A stretch of DNA of 6,048 nucleotides from Armatimonadota bacterium (GTDB taxonomy: Bacteria > Armatimonadota > Zipacnadia > Zipacnadales > JABUFB01). How positions within the stretch are numbered: position 1 is the first letter of the stretch; each line of letters starts with the position of its first letter. Both the position numbers and the translations under genes were made by a program. Of this stretch, positions 4,413 through 6,048 are shown one piece after another. The stretch spans positions 1-6,048 of the forward strand of contig JAGPGE010000382.1 of assembly GCA_018056145.1 (NCBI GenBank). The letters are read 5' to 3'. Below the pieces are notes generated by a model. That model saw nothing but the letters and a program-made list of their open reading frames with translations. It made no database searches and was not told the origin of the DNA.

Positions 4413-5390
4413 ATGCCCGCCACTATGAAAGCCATTCAGGTTACCGCCCCCGGGAAGTTCGAGATCGTGGAGCTTCCCATGCTCGAACCTGCCGATGACG
4501 AAGTGCTCATCGAGGTCAAGGCCTGCGCCACCTGCACCAACTGGGAGCTCAATACCTGGCGCGGGCGCGACATCTTCGACCGCCCCAATCACCCCATCTA
4601 CCCCCAGAACCCCGGCAGTCCCGGCCATGAAGCGGCTGGCGTGGTTGTGGCGATCGGGGCGAAGGTGACCGACCTGCAGTTGGGTGACCACGTCGCCGTG
4701 CATCCCAGCCTGCGCGGCCCCGAGAACGATGCCCACGCCACCCATATCACCCGCCCGGCAGCGCAGGTGGCGAAGCTCGACCCGTCCCTTGACCTGGTCC
4801 TCTGCGCGCCGCTCGAGATGGCCCAGTGCGCCGTGCGGTCGCTGGACATGGCTGGAGACATTGCGGGCAAGTCGGTGGCCATCGTGGGCCTCGGACCGGC
4901 GGGAATCCTGCACGTGCAGGTCGCGAAGGCTCGCGGGGCGTCGAAAGTCATCGGCCTGGACACCATCCCCATGCGTTTGGAGGCAACTCGGCCTTTCGCC
5001 GACGAAGTGGTGGACCCTACGGACAGTGACGCCCTGAACCGCGTCATCGCCGAAGGCTGCCAGCTTGGCTATGACTGCTCGGGCCACCCGGTGGGCATGC
5101 GAAACGCCATGGAAATCGCCCGCGAGGCGTTCCATGTGTTCTCGGTGCCCCACGGCTCGGTGGAATGGGGCAAGCGCGAGTGGCTGCGGTCCATGCCGAT
5201 CCTGCCGTACCACTGGCGAGGCGACGTGCAGGTCAACTGCCTTCGACGCGCGGCGGCAATGCTGGCGAGCGGCGAGCTGGACACCCGGGCGATCCTGACC
5301 CACGTGCTTCCGTACACCCGCTACGACGAAGGCCTGGCGCTTCTTGAGAACCGCGAGGCCATCAAGGTGGCCTTCAGCGGGTGGGAGTAG
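4413..5390 (+). CDS. Zinc-dependent medium-chain alcohol/polyol dehydrogenase
   Basis: A 325-residue cytoplasmic NAD-dependent dehydrogenase, sorbitol/threonine-dehydrogenase-like, probably oxidising a secondary alcohol to a ketone. The GroES-like domain (about 1-130) carries the catalytic zinc set: C38 or C41 in KACATCTNWE, and H72-E73 in PGHEAAG. The usual four-cysteine structural zinc loop is absent (region 97-120 is short and has none). The Rossmann domain has G159-L-G161-P-A-G164, and D183 at the end of the second strand (VIGLD), which favours NAD over NADP. The frame is open back to an ATG at 4242, but that extension would cross the structured gap and does not look like the family. ATG 4413 is chosen from the ribosome site and the match to the first dehydrogenase's N-terminus. 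The next gene follows after 33 bp. Superfamily certain; substrate unknown. Confidence 0.93.
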   Translation: MPATMKAIQVTAPGKFEIVELPMLEPADDEVLIEVKACATCTNWELNTWRGRDIFDRPNHPIYPQNPGSPGHEAAGVVVAIGAKVTDLQLGDHVAVHPSLRGPENDAHATHITRPAAQVAKLDPSLDLVLCAPLEMAQCAVRSLDMAGDIAGKSVAIVGLGPAGILHVQVAKARGASKVIGLDTIPMRLEATRPFADEVVDPTDSDALNRVIAEGCQLGYDCSGHPVGMRNAMEIAREAFHVFSVPHGSVEWGKREWLRSMPILPYHWRGDVQVNCLRRAAAMLASGELDTRAILTHVLPYTRYDEGLALLENREAIKVAFSGWE

Positions 5391-5423
5391 CTGCTAGCAC
5401 AGACTGACATCGAGGTGACGCCG

Positions 5424-6048
5424 ATGCGACTTGCACTTCCGCTCCTTTTCCTCGCCTCAGTCGCTTTCGCGCAAGCGCCGGAGGGGCAGTTCTCCGTGAA
5501 CACCCAAGGCCTTGCCGTCACCATGAGCGCGAAGGCCGGCTGGACCATCACCTCCCTGGACTTCGACGGCAACAGGCTCCTCGTGCCGGCGGGCAGCCAG
5601 GGCGCGGTCTACCAGGCGCCCGGTGGCGAATGGTTCGGGTCCACCATGAAAGGCGGCGAGACCCCGCTCTTGCTGGCGGTCTCCGTGGACGGACGGACGC
5701 TGGAGGGGGACCTGCCGGAGACCATCGCCGGCGAATCTGTCACCGTCCGGAAGGCTTCGATCATCGACAAGGTGGCCCACGTCGCCACGACCACCTTCGA
5801 GAAGGACACCATGGTTCAGCGCCATTACTTCCGGGTCTTGCAGGAGGTCTCGGCGAATCCCTTCTACGCCTTCGCATACTCGGTGACGCCGGACATGGAC
5901 CAGTGGGTTGCCCAGCCGCTCCAAGGACAACTGATGGAGGGCGCCTTCAGCAGTTCCGCCGTAAACTTCGTCAGCCAGTCGATCCGCTGGGGCGCGGAGT
6001 TCGACCTGGAAAAGGGCGCCGGGCTTGTGGTCTACTTCCCTGAGGCAA
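5424..6048 (+). CDS. Secreted protein of unknown function (3'-truncated by window edge)
   Basis: The frame is open from ATG 5424 to the right edge, giving the first 208 residues of a longer protein. The start has a good ribosome site (GAGGTG, 5412-5417, 6 nt spacing) and lies 33 bp after the dehydrogenase stop, suggesting one transcript. Residues 1-16 are a Sec signal peptide: MR, then a hydrophobic run LALPLLFLASVAF, with probable cleavage after AFA (16) or AQA (18). The mature part is rich in alternating hydrophobic and Thr/Ser/Gly residues (for example TVRKASIIDKVAHVATTTF, QRHYFRVLQEV, GLVVYFPE), which suggests beta-sandwich structure such as seen in polysaccharide-active or carbohydrate-binding proteins. 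No catalytic motif is recognised and there is no lipobox cysteine. Its place next to sugar-type enzymes suggests a periplasmic or surface role in carbohydrate use, but this is inference only. Confidence 0.85.
   Translation, partial: MRLALPLLFLASVAFAQAPEGQFSVNTQGLAVTMSAKAGWTITSLDFDGNRLLVPAGSQGAVYQAPGGEWFGSTMKGGETPLLLAVSVDGRTLEGDLPETIAGESVTVRKASIIDKVAHVATTTFEKDTMVQRHYFRVLQEVSANPFYAFAYSVTPDMDQWVAQPLQGQLMEGAFSSSAVNFVSQSIRWGAEFDLEKGAGLVVYFPEA

Noticed and set aside
4389..5303. 304-codon open frame on the minus strand
   Set aside because: It is antisense to the zinc dehydrogenase, whose zinc and Rossmann motifs are clear.

Overview
The window is GC-rich bacterial DNA with ordinary protein-coding genes on both strands and one unusually structured non-coding gap. 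The best taxonomic clue is the pseudopilin-like gene on the minus strand. Its N-terminus (FTLIELLVVIAIIAILAAILFPVFARAREKARQ, read in two pieces: a class III prepilin signal, then FPVFARAREKARQ), its QDYDE block and its C-terminal H-x9-DG signature match the very abundant pseudopilin-like proteins of Armatimonadota and, less closely, of the Planctomycetota-Verrucomicrobiota group. I infer an uncultured, probably armatimonadotal bacterium. This rests on one gene family and is not proven.

Layout. (1) Positions 1-1173, plus strand: the 3' part of a 4Fe-4S protein gene, then a small cupin gene with a cysteine-rich N-terminus, closed by a clear intrinsic terminator (1140-1173). (2) 1197-1874, minus strand: the secreted pseudopilin-like protein, convergent with the cupin. 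(3) 1875-2098: a divergent control region. It has a perfect TATAAT on the minus strand, a leader hairpin for the pilin gene, and a LacI-operator-like palindrome facing the plus-strand genes. (4) 2099-2902: a xylose-isomerase-like TIM-barrel sugar isomerase/epimerase, followed by a perfect 15-bp terminator hairpin. (5) 3003-4004: a medium-chain dehydrogenase that lacks the usual GHE zinc motif. (6) 4005-4412: a 408-bp gap without a credible gene but full of nested inverted repeats, including a two-part 170-nt structure and a 13-nt direct repeat. (7) 4413-5390: a second medium-chain dehydrogenase, this one with zinc ligands. (8) 5424 to the right edge: the start of a secreted protein of unknown function, 33 bp behind the dehydrogenase.

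How the genes may work together. The isomerase/epimerase, the two dehydrogenases and the secreted protein share one strand and look like a carbohydrate or polyol catabolic cluster: sugar isomerised or epimerised, alcohols oxidised to ketones, and possibly an extracytoplasmic protein acting on the polymer. The substrate cannot be read from the sequence. The Fe-S/cupin pair is a separate unit, probably part of anaerobic redox metabolism. I see no CRISPR array, transposase, phage gene, tRNA or rRNA. The least explained part is the structured gap between the two dehydrogenases.
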